A DNA stretch of 25,578 bases from B8-G4 sp033720735 (GCA_033720735.1 JAWWBX010000022.1:1-25578); one strand, 5' to 3'; counted from the first letter of the stretch, positions 1-7,955 are shown. Translations and numbers: made by a program. Notes: a model not told the origin generated them from the sequence alone.

Positions 1-641
1 AGGTGGATCAGGCGGCAAAAGAGGCAGGGGTCGCCGTTCTCGGGACCGGCGTCAACCCTGGATTTCTCATGGACAGCCTGCCTGCGTTCCTGACGGCCGT
101 GTCCAGGTCGGTGGACAAAGTGGAGGTATTACGTTACCAGGATGCCCAACACCGGCGCATTCCCTTTCAGAAAAAGATCGGTGCAGGTCTGACGCTGGAG
201 GAATTTGCAGCCAGGAAAGCCGCCGGCACTTTGCGTCATGTGGGGCTGACCGAATCGATGCAGTTTATCGCCGCGCAACTGGGATGGAAGCTCGACAGCA
301 CGCAGGATGTGTTGTCACCGGTCATCGCCTCCGAAACGGTCAGTACGCCCGGCATGACCATTCCGGCCGGATATGCCACCGGAGTGCGCCAGGTAGGAAG
401 TGGTTTCATCAACGGTGCTGAAAAGATCCGGTTGGTGTTCCAGGCGGCTGTTGGTGAACCGGAAAGCTATGATGAAGTGCGGATCAGTGGTACCCCGGAT
501 GTCACTTCCAGAATCCAGGGCGGCGTCAACGGAGATATCGCAACCTGTGCCATTACGCTCAATGCCATCCCGTCGGTGCTGGGAGCTGCTCCTGGCTTGC
601 GGACGATGGCCGACGTGCCCCTCGTTAGCTGCCGCCCGTGA
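1..641 (+). CDS. NAD(P)H-dependent dehydrogenase of the DapB / 2,4-diaminopentanoate dehydrogenase fold, 3' part
   Basis: The frame is open to the left edge, so the N-terminal Rossmann domain that would bind NAD(P)H lies outside the window; about 212 C-terminal residues are visible. The visible part matches the substrate domain of the 2,4-diaminopentanoate dehydrogenase / dihydrodipicolinate-reductase-like family. It opens with a GTGVNPGFLMDSLP stretch, continues with a basic QHRRIPFQKKIGAG block and an HVGLTES motif, and ends with GGVNGDIATCA followed by a proline- and glycine-rich tail. Known family members act on diamino acids or related imines; the substrate here cannot be read from the sequence. 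The gene is followed by about 390 bases without a protein gene, so it is the last gene of its unit. There is no sign of truncation other than the window edge. Confidence 0.75.
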   Translation, partial: VDQAAKEAGVAVLGTGVNPGFLMDSLPAFLTAVSRSVDKVEVLRYQDAQHRRIPFQKKIGAGLTLEEFAARKAAGTLRHVGLTESMQFIAAQLGWKLDSTQDVLSPVIASETVSTPGMTIPAGYATGVRQVGSGFINGAEKIRLVFQAAVGEPESYDEVRISGTPDVTSRIQGGVNGDIATCAITLNAIPSVLGAAPGLRTMADVPLVSCRP

Positions 642-769
642 CCTACGGAAATCACACACAGGAGTATACATATCACAAGGATATCTGATGTGTAGTGACA
701 TATCGAAACTTTCAGTTATATCAAGAGATTGGGACCGATCTACTTTTTTTTCAGAAAGTTGCGTCCATG

Positions 770-801
770 CTTGACAGGTTCGCCGGAATGCTCTATTTTT
801 C
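770..801 (+). promoter_or_regulatory. Promoter candidate for the structured RNA
   Basis: TTGACA at 771-776 is followed after 17 bases by TATTTTT at 794-800. Read in Bacteroidota style, CTTG at 770-773 and TATTTTTC at 794-801 (consensus TAnnTTTG) are 20 bases apart. This predicts a transcript start near 806-808. The nearest downstream start codon is at 1035, beyond a terminator, so the promoter most likely serves a non-coding RNA. Confidence 0.5.
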
Positions 802-805
802 CGAT

Positions 806-1010
806 ACCATTAGATGGAGAAGTGACATCCCCCCCTGTCAATTCAACGAAGTCTAACGGGCCCAGTTAGAAGTAGTTAACACCCCTATTGCATTCCTTTT
901 TGGCCGTCGTGCCAAAAACGCCCAAGAATAGTATTGCATAGCCGCACCCATCCAAAGAGTTTATTCTGGGGGGAATAATAGGGGTCTCTTTACCGAGAGG
1001 TAAAGGGGCC
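806..1010 (+). ncRNA. Structured non-coding RNA candidate (three-way junction plus terminator)
   Basis: No credible reading frame crosses this stretch, yet it is full of complementary segments. Stem A pairs 881-889 with 977-985 (nine perfect pairs) and, after a two-base bulge, 892-896 with 972-976. It closes a three-way junction holding hairpin B (TTTTTGGC 897-904 with GCCAAAAA 911-918) and hairpin C (921-923 with 968-970, a bulged A924, then 925-930 with 962-967). Upstream are two small hairpins, TGACA 823-827 with TGTCA 836-840 and TCTAAC 852-857 with GTTAGA 865-870. A promoter at 770-801 and a terminator at 983-1017 bound it, giving about 210 nt. The size would suit 6S RNA or another housekeeping small RNA, but I recognise no diagnostic 6S sequence. 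A cis-acting leader of the acylphosphatase gene is the alternative. The identity is unknown and the folding was done by eye. Confidence 0.5.
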
Positions 1011-1017
1011 TTTTTTT
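983..1017 (+). terminator. Strong intrinsic terminator
   Basis: The arm 983-994 pairs with 999-1010 over 12 base pairs, including two G-U pairs, around a GAGA (GNRA-type) tetraloop at 995-998. Seven T residues follow at 1011-1017. It ends 17 bases before the acylphosphatase start, so it ends the upstream RNA rather than belonging to that gene. The first three bases of its stem (983-985) are shared with stem A of the RNA, so the two structures compete slightly. Confidence 0.85.
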
Positions 1018-1034
1018 ATTTTGCCTGCGCAACG

Positions 1035-1307
1035 ATGGAAATCACTTTCCGCATCATTGTCCGGGGACGCGTTCAGGGTGTTTGGTTCAGAGCCCGCACC
1101 CGCGACGTTGCGCTAGAGGCCGGGCTCACAGGTTATGTCTGTAACCGGCCCGATGGATCCGTCGAGATCGAAGCCACTGGCAACCGTGCACAGATCGACA
1201 AGCTGATTGACTGGTGCCGGCAAGGGCCGCCTCTGGCCCGGGTCGATGCGATAGACATTCAACAAACAGAATTGGTTTTACATGACAGGTTTGAGATTCG
1301 AAGGTAG
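1035..1307 (+). CDS. acyP: Acylphosphatase
   Basis: A cytoplasmic enzyme of 90 residues, the normal size for the family, which hydrolyses carboxyl-phosphate bonds in acyl phosphates. The N-terminal signature is complete: VRGRVQGVWFR (residues 9-19) forms the phosphate-binding loop with the catalytic arginine at Arg19, and the second active-site residue is Asn37 in the GYVCNRPDGSVE segment. The start is the ATG directly after the upstream terminator. The stop lies inside the first codons of the next gene (26-base overlap), so this gene probably leads a short operon with the SRPBCC lipoprotein and the methyltransferase. The link among the three functions is not obvious. Confidence 0.93.
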   Translation: MEITFRIIVRGRVQGVWFRARTRDVALEAGLTGYVCNRPDGSVEIEATGNRAQIDKLIDWCRQGPPLARVDAIDIQQTELVLHDRFEIRR

Positions 1308-1872
1308 GCTGCACGGTGTCCTTGCAATGATGTTGCTGTTTGCCTGGAGCAGCTGCCGCGACGCCGGGGTTGCCGGCGATCCTTCCAGGTTCACCTTTGA
1401 TTATGAGTTTAACTATGAAGTGCCGGATGTGCCGCCAGACAGCCTGATCAACGTGCGCGTGCGTACATCGCAGACGATCGACCGAAAGGCACAGGAGGTC
1501 TGGTCGGTCATTTCCAACTTCGGGGCGGCGTCGGAGTATCTCGGCCCGGCGATCCAATCATCAGAAGGGCAGGGGAGCGGCCCCGATGCTGAACGCACAC
1601 TGGTGCTCGCTGGAGGAAAAATGAGCGTAAGGGAGAAAGTCATCCAGCAGGTGGATCCGCGCATGATCATGAGTTACGAGATGATCTCCGGGGACCTTCC
1701 ACTCCAGGATTATCGAGAAACACTGCGCGTCAGGATCACCCCGGAAGGAGGGGCTGAAGTCAGCGCTGCGACGGATTTCGTCACGAGGGCCCAGCAGGCA
1801 CGTGCCATGTATGATCTGGCACGACAGCGGCATGCCTCCCTCTATCTCTCGTTGATTGAGGGAGCCCAGTGA
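1282..1872 (+). CDS. SRPBCC-family (START/polyketide-cyclase-like) putative lipoprotein
   Basis: 196 residues. A hydrophobic N-terminal segment (about residues 12-22) ends in AWSSC, so Cys25 is a plausible lipidated cysteine, although the lipobox is loose. The mature part has the SRPBCC pattern: a QTIDRKAQEVWSVISNFG helix entry, a conserved glycine- and proline-rich turn, then alternating strands and a long C-terminal helix with alanine- and arginine-rich character (YDLARQRHASLYLSL). Proteins of this fold bind hydrophobic ligands in a deep cavity. Export of such a domain to the periplasm or outer membrane suggests a lipid or small-molecule carrier, which is inference. The ATG at 1282 overlaps acylphosphatase by 26 bases; a later ATG at 1327 would cut away part of the signal sequence. 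Confidence 0.72.
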   Translation: MTGLRFEGRLHGVLAMMLLFAWSSCRDAGVAGDPSRFTFDYEFNYEVPDVPPDSLINVRVRTSQTIDRKAQEVWSVISNFGAASEYLGPAIQSSEGQGSGPDAERTLVLAGGKMSVREKVIQQVDPRMIMSYEMISGDLPLQDYRETLRVRITPEGGAEVSAATDFVTRAQQARAMYDLARQRHASLYLSLIEGAQ

Positions 1873-1900
1873 TGCATTGCCTTCACGTGAGATAATTTCT

Positions 1901-2539
1901 ATGGCCAACTTCTATGAGCGACGTATTCTGCCAGGAATGATCGACAAGATCTGCGCGCTCAAACCAACGCGCAAGCAACGGGAGAAAGTGATACCTCTGG
2001 CACGCGGCAGGGTCCTCGAGATTGGTATCGGTTCCGGTCTCAATCTGCCATTTTACAATCCGGAGGAGGTGGATCTGGTGATCGGCATCGATCCCTCACC
2101 GGAGATGTGGGCCCTCAACACCGTTCCACTCGATACGTTGCCGTTTGCCGTAGAGTTTGTCGAGGGCTATGCCCGGTCCATGCCGGTGGATGCCGGCTCG
2201 GTCGACAGCGTTGTCGTGACCTACACACTCTGTACCATCAAGGAGATCGCAGCATCCATGACCGAGATCCGCAGGGTGCTGAAGCCTGGTGGACAGCTCA
2301 TCTTTACAGAGCATGGCCTGGCGCCGGATCGCAAGGTGCGGCGCTGGCAAAACGGGATCAATCCAATCTGGAAGCGCGTCACCGGAGGGTGCAATCTGAA
2401 CCGGGACATCCCCGCTCTATTGACAACGCATGGCTTCGTGATTGATCAACTCGATACCATGTATATTCCGGGCTGGAAACCTGCTTGCTTCAACTTCTGG
2501 GGCACGGCTTCTGTCGGCGCTGAGGGCGCGATGTCATGA
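1901..2539 (+). CDS. Class I SAM-dependent methyltransferase
   Basis: 212 residues. Motif I of Rossmann-type methyltransferases is clear at residues 38-52 (VLEIGIGSGLNLPFY), followed by the acidic ribose-binding residue in GIDPSPEM (about 62-69). The post-motif segments DSVVVTYTLCTI and RRVLKPGGQLIFTEHG are typical of the UbiE/METTL7-like group, which includes small-molecule and phospholipid methyltransferases. The ATG at 1901 is preferred because it begins a family-like MANFYERRILP N-terminus; an upstream TTG at 1856 in the same frame would add 15 residues that do not look like protein. It lies 28 bases after the lipoprotein gene and converges with the next gene, so it ends this transcription unit. 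The substrate is not readable. Confidence 0.85.
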   Translation: MANFYERRILPGMIDKICALKPTRKQREKVIPLARGRVLEIGIGSGLNLPFYNPEEVDLVIGIDPSPEMWALNTVPLDTLPFAVEFVEGYARSMPVDAGSVDSVVVTYTLCTIKEIAASMTEIRRVLKPGGQLIFTEHGLAPDRKVRRWQNGINPIWKRVTGGCNLNRDIPALLTTHGFVIDQLDTMYIPGWKPACFNFWGTASVGAEGAMS

Positions 2540-2549
2540 GAGGTGTGAT

Positions 2550-4214
2550 CTACTCTACGACCAATTTTTCCACTGCTCCTCCGTCGACCATCACATAATA
2601 CAATCCAGGATGCCATTTGCTGATATCCAGATAGGCGCGGCCTCCAAACCCGTAGTCATGGTAGACGTGGCGTCCCAGGAGATCATAGACGTCGATCATG
2701 CCCATGCCGCCATCTTCCCATTCCACCGTCAGTGTCTCCGTTGCGGGGTTGGGATACAGGCGTGGAGCAGGTCCGCGCACAACATTGCGTGTCGGTGTGG
2801 TCGAATCGCAGAAGGTGGTATCAGGATTGACCTCGAGATATCCTTTAGCACTGAGATCACGGCCTGAGAAGGCCGGGTAGTCAGCGGGATATCGCCGGGC
2901 AGCAAACGTCAGATTGTTGTTGATCTCCAGTACTTCGCCCTGCGCCACCGGCTGGCCGCCACGCAAGGGTGTCCGGTATTCCCAAACGATCTCTTCGTCC
3001 GGCGTGATCTCGAACAGGTAACCACGCCGTCCTGCGCAAATCAGGGTATTGCCGTTGGGCAGCAACTGGATGCTGGAAAGCCCGGTTGAATGCATGATCG
3101 TCGTGTCAGGGTGAACGTATGACCAATCGAACGACGACGGCAGCCATACGCCGTCCATCGTGTCGTAAGACCAGCTGTACATGTCGAAGGACGGGCGCAT
3201 GATGTTGACAGCGGAATAGTTGGCTCCAACGCGATTGTTATACAACGCGATCTTGCCGAAGTGAGGATGCGAAGGGGTCAGGAAATCGTCGATCCACTTG
3301 GTACTGTGCTGAAAAAAGAAGACCTGGTCCTCCTGTGTGCCCCGGTCGTAAGCGGCTGGGTTGCCATACCGGTAAAGCAGGTCACCACCTCGCCCGCCAA
3401 AGCCGCCAAAGTGCCCTGCCGCCTCTTCCGTGGAAGTGGAATGGTCAATGATCCACAACTCGTTAAAGGTAGGCACGCTGAGAATGATCTGGTCGAGTTC
3501 GGGATGGTAGTCGATGGCATTGGAGTGCATCCAGTCGGCCTCGCCATCACTGGTGTCCCAGTTGATATCCACGAGTTGAGGATTGTCTGCCACCACGCCA
3601 AAATTGGCCTTGGTACTGTCAAAGTCCTGGATGAGATGATCCCAGACGTGCCATTCCCAGACCGTCTCGAACGAATCTGTTCCGATCGGTCGCACTTCCA
3701 GGAGGTAGTCCGGCCACAATTCGCCTTCAGTGAGTAATGCGGTGTCCCTGCCGGCGGCAATGGCTTCTTCCGCAGACTTGTTCTCCCAGGCGAGCATGAG
3801 CACATTGCCGTTGGGCAGCATGATAGCTTCGTGGTGTAGTCGTGCCGATGCGTCGTTCAAATGGAACTGCCAGAGCAGATCATTATCCCAGCTTCTCAAT
3901 TCAACCCAGGCGCCGCCGCCACCGGCCCAGATCGGGTCGTTGACGACCACCGCATTGCGCTTGGTCTTCAGCAACCGCCCGTCAGCCAGGATGTAGGCAG
4001 TATTGCCCGGCCGGATCGAATCTGCGTCCGTCCAGGTATGCACAATTTCCCCGCAATTGTTCAGGAGAAAGACATTGGGTTGATTGTGCGGATAAATGAG
4101 CGTGTAGCCGTCGTACTGCCGGGACTGGTCAAATGAAAGGAGGCCGACCGTGTTTTGCGCGGTCATGATACCGGCCATCATCATCGAAAACAGCGTAAAG
4201 ATCAGTTTCATCAT
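2550..4214 (-). CDS. Arylsulfotransferase (ASST)-like secreted protein with type IX sorting domain, second copy
   Basis: 554 residues. A signal peptide (about residues 1-19, ending TAQ) is followed by a long beta-propeller-type region with repeated features of the arylsulfotransferase family: the YDGYTLIYP entry, NNCGEIVHTW, LLPNGNVLMLAWE, WEWHVWDHLIQDFDST, DWMHSNAIDY and NELWIIDHST. The histidine in DWMHSN is a candidate active-site residue by analogy with ASST enzymes. The C-terminal 70 or so residues (RLYPNPATETLTVEW to the end) are a type A type-IX-secretion sorting domain, so the protein is predicted to cross the outer membrane and be released or anchored at the surface. Its ATG overlaps the stop of the upstream paralogue as ATGA (4 bases), so translation is probably coupled. 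Enzyme activity is unproven; many proteins so named are uncharacterised. Confidence 0.85.
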   Translation of the reverse strand: MMKLIFTLFSMMMAGIMTAQNTVGLLSFDQSRQYDGYTLIYPHNQPNVFLLNNCGEIVHTWTDADSIRPGNTAYILADGRLLKTKRNAVVVNDPIWAGGGGAWVELRSWDNDLLWQFHLNDASARLHHEAIMLPNGNVLMLAWENKSAEEAIAAGRDTALLTEGELWPDYLLEVRPIGTDSFETVWEWHVWDHLIQDFDSTKANFGVVADNPQLVDINWDTSDGEADWMHSNAIDYHPELDQIILSVPTFNELWIIDHSTSTEEAAGHFGGFGGRGGDLLYRYGNPAAYDRGTQEDQVFFFQHSTKWIDDFLTPSHPHFGKIALYNNRVGANYSAVNIMRPSFDMYSWSYDTMDGVWLPSSFDWSYVHPDTTIMHSTGLSSIQLLPNGNTLICAGRRGYLFEITPDEEIVWEYRTPLRGGQPVAQGEVLEINNNLTFAARRYPADYPAFSGRDLSAKGYLEVNPDTTFCDSTTPTRNVVRGPAPRLYPNPATETLTVEWEDGGMGMIDVYDLLGRHVYHDYGFGGRAYLDISKWHPGLYYVMVDGGAVEKLVVE

Positions 4215-5869
4215 TGTTTGATCAGTTTAAAGGTCCTGATGCCATGGGGCAGCGTGATCCCGACGAGATACACTCCGGCGGGCCAATGTACAGAAGAAAT
4301 ATCAAGTGGGAATTCCACCTCCCGGACTTCAAATACGATCCGCCCCGAAAGATCCCGGACCTGCACATCACTACGTTCGGCATCAATGGCGGTTATCCTG
4401 AATGACCGGGCCGCAGGATTGGGAAATACCCGGAACGTGCGATCTGTCGCGACTCCATTAACGATGGTGATAGTGTCAGAGAAGATCATGCAATCGCTGG
4501 GCCAAGGATCGAGCTCCACGGGCTCCATTGGCGTCAGGTCGCGTCCTGCGAAACCCGGAAAATCCGGGGGATATCTTTCAATTTTGAAGACATCATCCAG
4601 AACGGCCGTCTCACCTTGTGGAACCGGTCCATTGGTGCCTACCGGAGACTGATAATCCCAGACAATCTGGCCTGCCGTGTCAATCTCGAAGAACCGCCCC
4701 TGTGTGCCTACGCAGACCAGGGTGTTCCCATTGGGCTGTCGTTGTCCACCCGAGATCCGGTTGGAGAAAAAGGCATTGTCAGGCATCCCGGAATAGGTCC
4801 AGATGGCTGTATCCGGGCCAAACGCCGAATCCACCTCGATGGCGTAGGTGCCGTTATCCACGAGTGGCGGCACGAGTACATCGACCGATGAGTACGTGCC
4901 GGTCGGCCTGCCAAATCCGTTATTGTATACCATGATGTGCCCTGCGCCGGGCCTTCCTTCCTCAATCCAGCGCGCATCGTGCTGTCCGAACAAGCGACGA
5001 TCCTCTGCGGTGCCGCGTCGGTATACTTCGGGGTTGCCCCAGCGGTAGAGGAGATCGCCACCCTTGCCGGAGTTGCCCCCGCTGTGGCCAGCCGCCTCCT
5101 CGGTGGTCGTACTGTGATCAATGATCCAGATCTCGTTAAAGTGACGTGAGCTCACCAGGATCTGATCCAGCACCGGGTTGTAATTGATACTGTTGAGGTG
5201 AATCCAGTCCGCTCCGGGCCCGTTGGGACCCACATAGTTCAGATCGACTAACTCCGGATGGGCCGCGACATCTCCAAAATTGGCCCTGGTGCTGTCGAAA
5301 TCCTGAACGAGGTGATCCCACAAATGCCAGATCCACACCACCTGGAAATCGTCCTCGCCGACCGGCTTCACTTCGACAATATGTTCCGGCCAGAGCCCGG
5401 TCGCCGTGAGCAGTTCAGGTTTGCGACCCGCCGCAACCGCCTCCTCGATCGTGCGTCGCTCCCAGGCGATCACGAGCAAATTGCCGTTGGGAAGCGGTTC
5501 AATATCGTGATGCTGATGGTACCCACCTGAGGAGTAGTTGATGTGCCACTCGATCTCACCGTCCCAACCGTAGCGCTCGATCCGTCCCCCCGATCCACCC
5601 CCGTTGAAGGTGGAGCTGATGCGCGCAGCACGCAACAAGTCCCCGTCGGGCAGCAGATAGGCCGACATACCCGGGGTATGCGGACTGATCCATTCGTTGA
5701 TCAGCATGCCGCAGTTGTCGATCAGATAAGTATGCTCATATCCGGTCGGGGCAAACAAGGTGTAGCCATCATATGCGCCCTCCTCGTAGGCGAACAATCC
5801 GACCGTTTGCTGTCCCACAACCAGATGGCCGGAGAGTGCAATGCCGATCGAGATCAGAGCAGAACGCAT
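4211..5869 (-). CDS. Arylsulfotransferase (ASST)-like secreted protein with type IX sorting domain, first copy
   Basis: 552 residues, paralogous to the following gene: both share an (E/V)W-WH-WDHL-QDFDST-ANFG block, the EAAGHxGG glycine-rich segment and the DLLYR-GNP motif in the same order. The start chosen is the ATG at 5869, which gives a clean signal peptide (MRSALISIGIALSGHLVVGQ). The same frame stays open upstream to 6001, but that part would overlap the preceding gene and does not look like protein. The C-terminus is again a type A type-IX sorting domain (FPNPAARSFRITA onward, ending KLIKQ). It lies 77 bases after the anti-sigma/TonB-like gene on the same strand and overlaps the next gene by 4 bases. 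The tandem copies look like an old duplication, since they are clearly diverged. Confidence 0.85.
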   Translation of the reverse strand: MRSALISIGIALSGHLVVGQQTVGLFAYEEGAYDGYTLFAPTGYEHTYLIDNCGMLINEWISPHTPGMSAYLLPDGDLLRAARISSTFNGGGSGGRIERYGWDGEIEWHINYSSGGYHQHHDIEPLPNGNLLVIAWERRTIEEAVAAGRKPELLTATGLWPEHIVEVKPVGEDDFQVVWIWHLWDHLVQDFDSTRANFGDVAAHPELVDLNYVGPNGPGADWIHLNSINYNPVLDQILVSSRHFNEIWIIDHSTTTEEAAGHSGGNSGKGGDLLYRWGNPEVYRRGTAEDRRLFGQHDARWIEEGRPGAGHIMVYNNGFGRPTGTYSSVDVLVPPLVDNGTYAIEVDSAFGPDTAIWTYSGMPDNAFFSNRISGGQRQPNGNTLVCVGTQGRFFEIDTAGQIVWDYQSPVGTNGPVPQGETAVLDDVFKIERYPPDFPGFAGRDLTPMEPVELDPWPSDCMIFSDTITIVNGVATDRTFRVFPNPAARSFRITAIDAERSDVQVRDLSGRIVFEVREVEFPLDISSVHWPAGVYLVGITLPHGIRTFKLIKQ

Positions 5870-5946
5870 GCGGTGAAAATAGGGGAGTTGGGCGACAAGA
5901 AATGAGGGTAGGTCCCCCGGCGATGTCGGATATCGGCGGAAGTGCG

Positions 5947-7272
5947 CTAAAATTTGACAGAAACACGGGCGACCGGTACCTGGGCTCCGGCGTAGTCCCA
6001 ATCAGGGCCTTCCTCCACCAGCCTGATCGCCTCTTCATCGCAGCCGTAGCCGAGTGAGCGCACGACCCGGATATCACCCGGCCGGCCGTTTTCAAGGATG
6101 GTGAACTCCAGCTCGACGGTGCCGTGGATACCGCTTTGCCTTGCCTCTTCCGGTATACGCAGATTTTGCCGCAGATAGCGCTGATATCTGCGTTCTCCTC
6201 CCACCGGTCGGGCCAGGGCACGTGCGGCCGTGCTCTCATCTCCGGATTGCTTGCTTTTGGCCGACGAACGGTAGCCGGTGACGACCTCCTCCATGCTCAT
6301 CTCCGCAGTGTTGAGCTGGAGCACCAGGCTGTCACCCCAGCCAGCCGGCGCTTCGAGCGACTCGAACCCCACGTGTGACACCACCAGCGTTTTGGGTGCT
6401 GCCTCGTAGTAGAGCTCTGCCGTGGGTACCTCCAGACGGAAGTTGCCCGCGTAATCTGAAACCGCATTGTGCGGTGTGCCCTTGATCTGCACCATCGCTC
6501 CGATCAGCGGATCACCGCGTTCGTCCTGAACAATGCCTGTGATCTGTGCTTGCGCCCTGGGCATCTCAGCCGGGACTGTGGCTCGATCAGCTTCTGTCAG
6601 TGTCTGTTGGCGGGCAGCGGCCGATGGCTGTGCTGTTTCCCCCTCAGCCTGTTCTTCGGCCGCCTGCCTCAGACGACCTGTCGCATCTGTTTCCCCGGCG
6701 GGCGTGGTTTCCGTTTCGGCAACCGCCACACCGTCCAGGATCAGTGCCGGAGATTCCTTCGCGGTCATTGGCGGGGTATGACTGGTCGTGTTGGTGGTTT
6801 GGGCAGCACTGGTTTCCTGATTCAGGAGATCTGATGGTGTTGTGTGATGCAGATCTGTTTCCGCCATGAAGAAGCTCGTGTCAAACGTATCCATGGTCAT
6901 CTGGGAAGAAGATTCGCCAGCAGTATCTTCCTGCCGCGTCAGCGCCGTCAACTGGTCATTGTCGCGGCGATCCTGCCATACGAACCAGGATGTCGCGACG
7001 ATCAGGAAGACGCCGGCAGCGGCACTCACCCGGACAAGAAGCGCACGACGTGGTGATTTGCGTTCGACCGGCTGTAATCTTTGCGCAATTGCGGCGAGAT
7101 GTTGCTGCCGTTGACGCGCAGGCAGATCACGCAGCCCCTCAATGGCATCCGCCAGAAAGGGATCAGCGGCCGCCGCACTGGACAATAGTGCCCACTCCTC
7201 TGCCGTGAGATCACGTGACCGCAAGGCACGCAGCAGCTGTTGCATGTCGTTATCTGGTCGTCCTGATTGCAT
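5947..7272 (-). CDS. Membrane anti-sigma-like protein with carboxypeptidase-regulatory and TonB C-terminal domains
   Basis: 441 residues. Order: a cytosolic alpha-helical segment (1-75) of anti-sigma type with no zinc-finger motif; one transmembrane helix (about 78-98); a long Ser/Thr/Glu/Ala-rich periplasmic linker (about 100-240); a carboxypeptidase-regulatory-like domain (about 242-322, ITGIVQDERGDPLIGAMVQI and DYAGNF); a SusC-like EEVVTGY motif (328-334); and a TonB C-terminal domain (about 357-441, with IPEEARQSGIHGTVELEF). It probably holds the adjacent sigma factor at the inner membrane and senses contact with an outer-membrane partner. The ATG at 7272 overlaps the sigma gene by 23 bases; an ATG at 7245 would give 432 residues and leave 4 bases between the genes. 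Either start is possible. The role is inferred from position and topology. Confidence 0.75.
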   Translation of the reverse strand: MQSGRPDNDMQQLLRALRSRDLTAEEWALLSSAAAADPFLADAIEGLRDLPARQRQQHLAAIAQRLQPVERKSPRRALLVRVSAAAGVFLIVATSWFVWQDRRDNDQLTALTRQEDTAGESSSQMTMDTFDTSFFMAETDLHHTTPSDLLNQETSAAQTTNTTSHTPPMTAKESPALILDGVAVAETETTPAGETDATGRLRQAAEEQAEGETAQPSAAARQQTLTEADRATVPAEMPRAQAQITGIVQDERGDPLIGAMVQIKGTPHNAVSDYAGNFRLEVPTAELYYEAAPKTLVVSHVGFESLEAPAGWGDSLVLQLNTAEMSMEEVVTGYRSSAKSKQSGDESTAARALARPVGGERRYQRYLRQNLRIPEEARQSGIHGTVELEFTILENGRPGDIRVVRSLGYGCDEEAIRLVEEGPDWDYAGAQVPVARVSVKF

Positions 7273-7837
7273 GTTTTTTCTCCATACAGATTTTCAGATT
7301 CCGACGCCCATTTTGAATGAAGGAGCGGATCTTGTCCTTACTGACCGAAAGCTGGTCTGCGATTTCCTGATAAGACTTGGCTTCGTAGTAAAACAGCTCC
7401 AAAGACCGTTTCTGTCGTTCAGGCAGCTTGCCCAGGCACTCCCTCAACCCGTTTTCCTGGTGTTCGAGAAGTATCCTGTCATCAGGATGCATTTCTTCGG
7501 CCAAATGCACAACATGAGCGTCATTGAGTTCTGTGAGAGGCATTTTGCGCTGCCGCAGGATCTGCAGACAGTGATTGCGCGTAAGAACGTACAGCCAGCC
7601 CCTGAAATGGGTGATCTCATGTGCCTTGAGCTTTGACTGCAGGGAGGCAAGCACCGACATGGCGGCATCCTCACTGTCCTGCGCGTGCTTCAGATATTTG
7701 TAGCAGGTACCGTACACCAGTTCTATGTAACGATCATAAAGGATGCCCAGCACGCTTGTGTCGAGGGTACGGCGGTACGTTTCAACGAGTTGTTCGTCTG
7801 ACAACTCCGAGTGATGATGGCGTAGGCGTAAACGCAT
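7250..7837 (-). CDS. ECF-type RNA polymerase sigma factor
   Basis: 195 residues from the ATG at 7837; a TTG at 7861 in the same frame would add eight. Region 2 is visible as LYDRYIELVYGTCYKYL through DSEDAAMSVL and the FRGWLYVLTRNHCL segment. Region 4 is the C-terminal helix-turn-helix YYEAKSYQEIADQLSVSKDKIRSFI. The protein should direct RNA polymerase to a small regulon, with activity held by the membrane protein encoded immediately downstream. The two arylsulfotransferase-like cargo genes that follow on the same strand are natural candidates for its targets or for the same operon. No promoter was recognised in the 118 bases upstream, which hold only an inverted repeat. Confidence 0.88.
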   Translation of the reverse strand: MRLRLRHHHSELSDEQLVETYRRTLDTSVLGILYDRYIELVYGTCYKYLKHAQDSEDAAMSVLASLQSKLKAHEITHFRGWLYVLTRNHCLQILRQRKMPLTELNDAHVVHLAEEMHPDDRILLEHQENGLRECLGKLPERQKRSLELFYYEAKSYQEIADQLSVSKDKIRSFIQNGRRNLKICMEKKHAIRTTR

Positions 7838-7881
7838 GGGCTCTGGTACTCCCTTGAACAACGCAAACGTTCCAGACTCTT

Positions 7882-7919
7882 GTTACTGGCTGGCCATGCC
7901 GCGTTATTACATCAGTAAC
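7882..7919. repeat. Inverted repeat between the aromatic operon and the sigma gene
   Basis: GTTACTG at 7882-7888 and CAGTAAC at 7913-7919 are perfect complements separated by 24 bases. There is no T run on either strand, so it is not a standard terminator. It lies between the stop of the DAHP synthase gene and the start of the ECF sigma gene and could be an operator or a weak processing hairpin. Chance occurrence is possible. Confidence 0.25.
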
Positions 7920-7955
7920 GAATGGTGGCGTCTTTTTGATACCTCGCGATCCAGA

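Noticed and set aside
738..752. Terminator of the first gene at the run of eight T residues near 743-750
   Set aside because: No stable G+C-rich stem precedes the T run; only weak A+T-rich pairings are found.
806..1017. tmRNA
   Set aside because: There is no tRNA-like 3' end with a T-loop and CCA, and no tag reading frame; the 3' end is an intrinsic terminator.
5870..6001. N-terminal extension of the first arylsulfotransferase-like protein
   Set aside because: The ATG at 5869 starts a clean signal peptide; the extension would precede it with Pro/Arg-rich sequence and overlap the previous gene.
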